Part shown: piece after piece, positions 63,639-64,000 of the stretch
Layout: the number at the start of each line of letters is the position of its first letter
How positions within the stretch are numbered: the stretch's first letter is position 1
Origin: Sphingobacterium sp. ML3W
GTDB taxonomy: Bacteria > Bacteroidota > Bacteroidia > Sphingobacteriales > Sphingobacteriaceae
Reading direction: 5' to 3'
NCBI RefSeq assembly: GCF_000747525.1
Contig: NZ_CP009278.1
Location: 4,216,001-4,280,000, forward strand
DNA length: 64,000 bases
Notes under the pieces: model-generated
The model's input: only the letters and a program-made list of their open reading frames with translations
Database searches by the model: none
What the model was told of the DNA's origin: nothing
Program-made: the position numbers and the translations under genes

Positions 63639-63747
63639 CTTCCATCTTGTTCCATTGCTGTAAAATAATGGCTATCTAAAAAATCACCACAGCTCGTATA
63701 AAGATACGTCTCCTATCAAGATATCATTTTTGGATACTAAATCAACT

Positions 63748-64000
63748 TTATTGACTCAATAAAGCGACAATAATGACGATAAATAAAACAAGAAATGCAA
63801 TCTTCCAAAAACTATAAGGTCGTTGACCATACACCCTACCATTAAATGCATTAACCATGATTTGGTAACTTTTACCCTTATATCGATAGGCTGACAACCA
63901 AACCGGAAGTAATACATACTTCAACTTGACATCCTTATAAACAGAATCAACATCATCTATTTGCTGTGTATCTCCTCCAATATCTGCGCGCACCGTGTTG
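63748..64000 (-). CDS. Zinc-ribbon-type membrane protein, C-terminal part, cut by window edge
   Basis: The visible 83 residues end at TAA 63748; the frame is open through base 64000. It shows the LKYVLLPVWLSAYRYKGKSYQIMVNA pattern (as LPVWLSAYRYKGK) and GQRPYSFWKI, then a single membrane helix (AFLVLFIVIIVALL) at the very end. LPVWL..Y.Y.GK..Q..VN is typical of Bacteroidota TFIIB-like zinc-ribbon membrane proteins, often mislabelled as primosomal proteins. The N-terminal zinc ribbon is outside the window. Family call is tentative; reality of the gene is likely. Confidence 0.68.
   Translation of the reverse strand, partial: NTVRADIGGDTQQIDDVDSVYKDVKLKYVLLPVWLSAYRYKGKSYQIMVNAFNGRVYGQRPYSFWKIAFLVLFIVIIVALLSQ

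Noticed and set aside
1..64000. CRISPR arrays, insertion sequences, prophage or integrase genes
   Set aside because: No spaced direct repeats of suitable length, transposase or recombinase frames were seen in the window.

Overview
The window is AT-rich chromosomal DNA from a member of the Bacteroidota, most likely Sphingobacteriales and Sphingobacterium-like. The evidence is the SusC/SusD pair with a hybrid two-component sensor, many Bacteroidota-type promoters (TAnnTTTG, some with a TTTG-like -33 box), the rplM-rpsI-rpsB-tsf gene order, and an ATP synthase operon that stops at atpG, without atpD and atpC. No insertion sequence, prophage, integrase, CRISPR array or replication origin was seen. 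Nearly all of the window is core genome. The main accessory block is the polysaccharide utilisation locus (PUL) at 39.1-51.9 kb.

Layout. 0-1.1 kb: 5' part of an aspartokinase gene (probably thrA) behind a Thr/Ile-rich leader peptide and a terminator, together a complete-looking attenuator. 1.3-8.5 kb: cell-envelope genes (NlpC/P60 peptidase, MltD-type transglycosylase, TatA, EnvC-like protein, DUF4292 lipoprotein, TPR protein) and a PyrR-type phosphoribosyltransferase. 8.6-11.5 kb: ribosomal proteins L13, S9 and S2, and EF-Ts. 11.8-19.6 kb: a DECR1-like dienoyl-CoA reductase, a serine hydrolase overlapping a VF530-type protein, a 3-hydroxyisobutyrate dehydrogenase-family enzyme, a pentapeptide-repeat protein, an acidic unknown and an ABC exporter. 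19.6-25.9 kb: two small START/SRPBCC proteins flanking two nearly identical CAT-anticodon tRNA genes, then an LptF/G permease, RibBA, a DCC-family protein and a GabD-like dehydrogenase. 25.9-39 kb: a secreted TIM-barrel isomerase, a lipoprotein, a DEAD-box helicase, HemJ and HemE, a two-component system joined to hemE, a YjjG nucleotidase, a DUF1080 protein, an outer-membrane beta-barrel receptor, ClpS and a KAS III enzyme. 39-51.9 kb: the PUL (surface lipoprotein, SusD, SusC, GH31 with PA14 insert, hybrid sensor). 52.2-54.7 kb: an overlapping DUF2157/DUF4401/GDYXXLXY membrane trio. 54.7-60.5 kb: atpZ-unknown-atpB-E-F-H-A-G. 60.5-64 kb: a PIF1-like helicase, a cupin protein and the 3' part of a zinc-ribbon-type membrane protein.

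How parts work together. In the PUL, SusC/SusD would import an oligosaccharide, the GH31 enzyme would trim alpha-linked residues from it, and the hybrid sensor would switch on the operon, possibly through paired GTTAAC sites upstream of a TATATTTG box. The sensor kinase, response regulator, TPR protein and hemE overlap or nearly touch, which suggests one transcript linking a signal to haem synthesis. Perfect or near-perfect inverted repeats sit at every convergent gene junction in the window and are probably two-way terminators.

The observations most worth a second look are the thr-type attenuator, a 7-bp tandem repeat that folds back on itself between atpA and atpG, a 17-bp RNA helix between atpE and atpF, the putative PUL operator, the uncharacterised DUF2157/DUF4401/GDYXXLXY trio, and the unknown membrane protein inside the atp operon.
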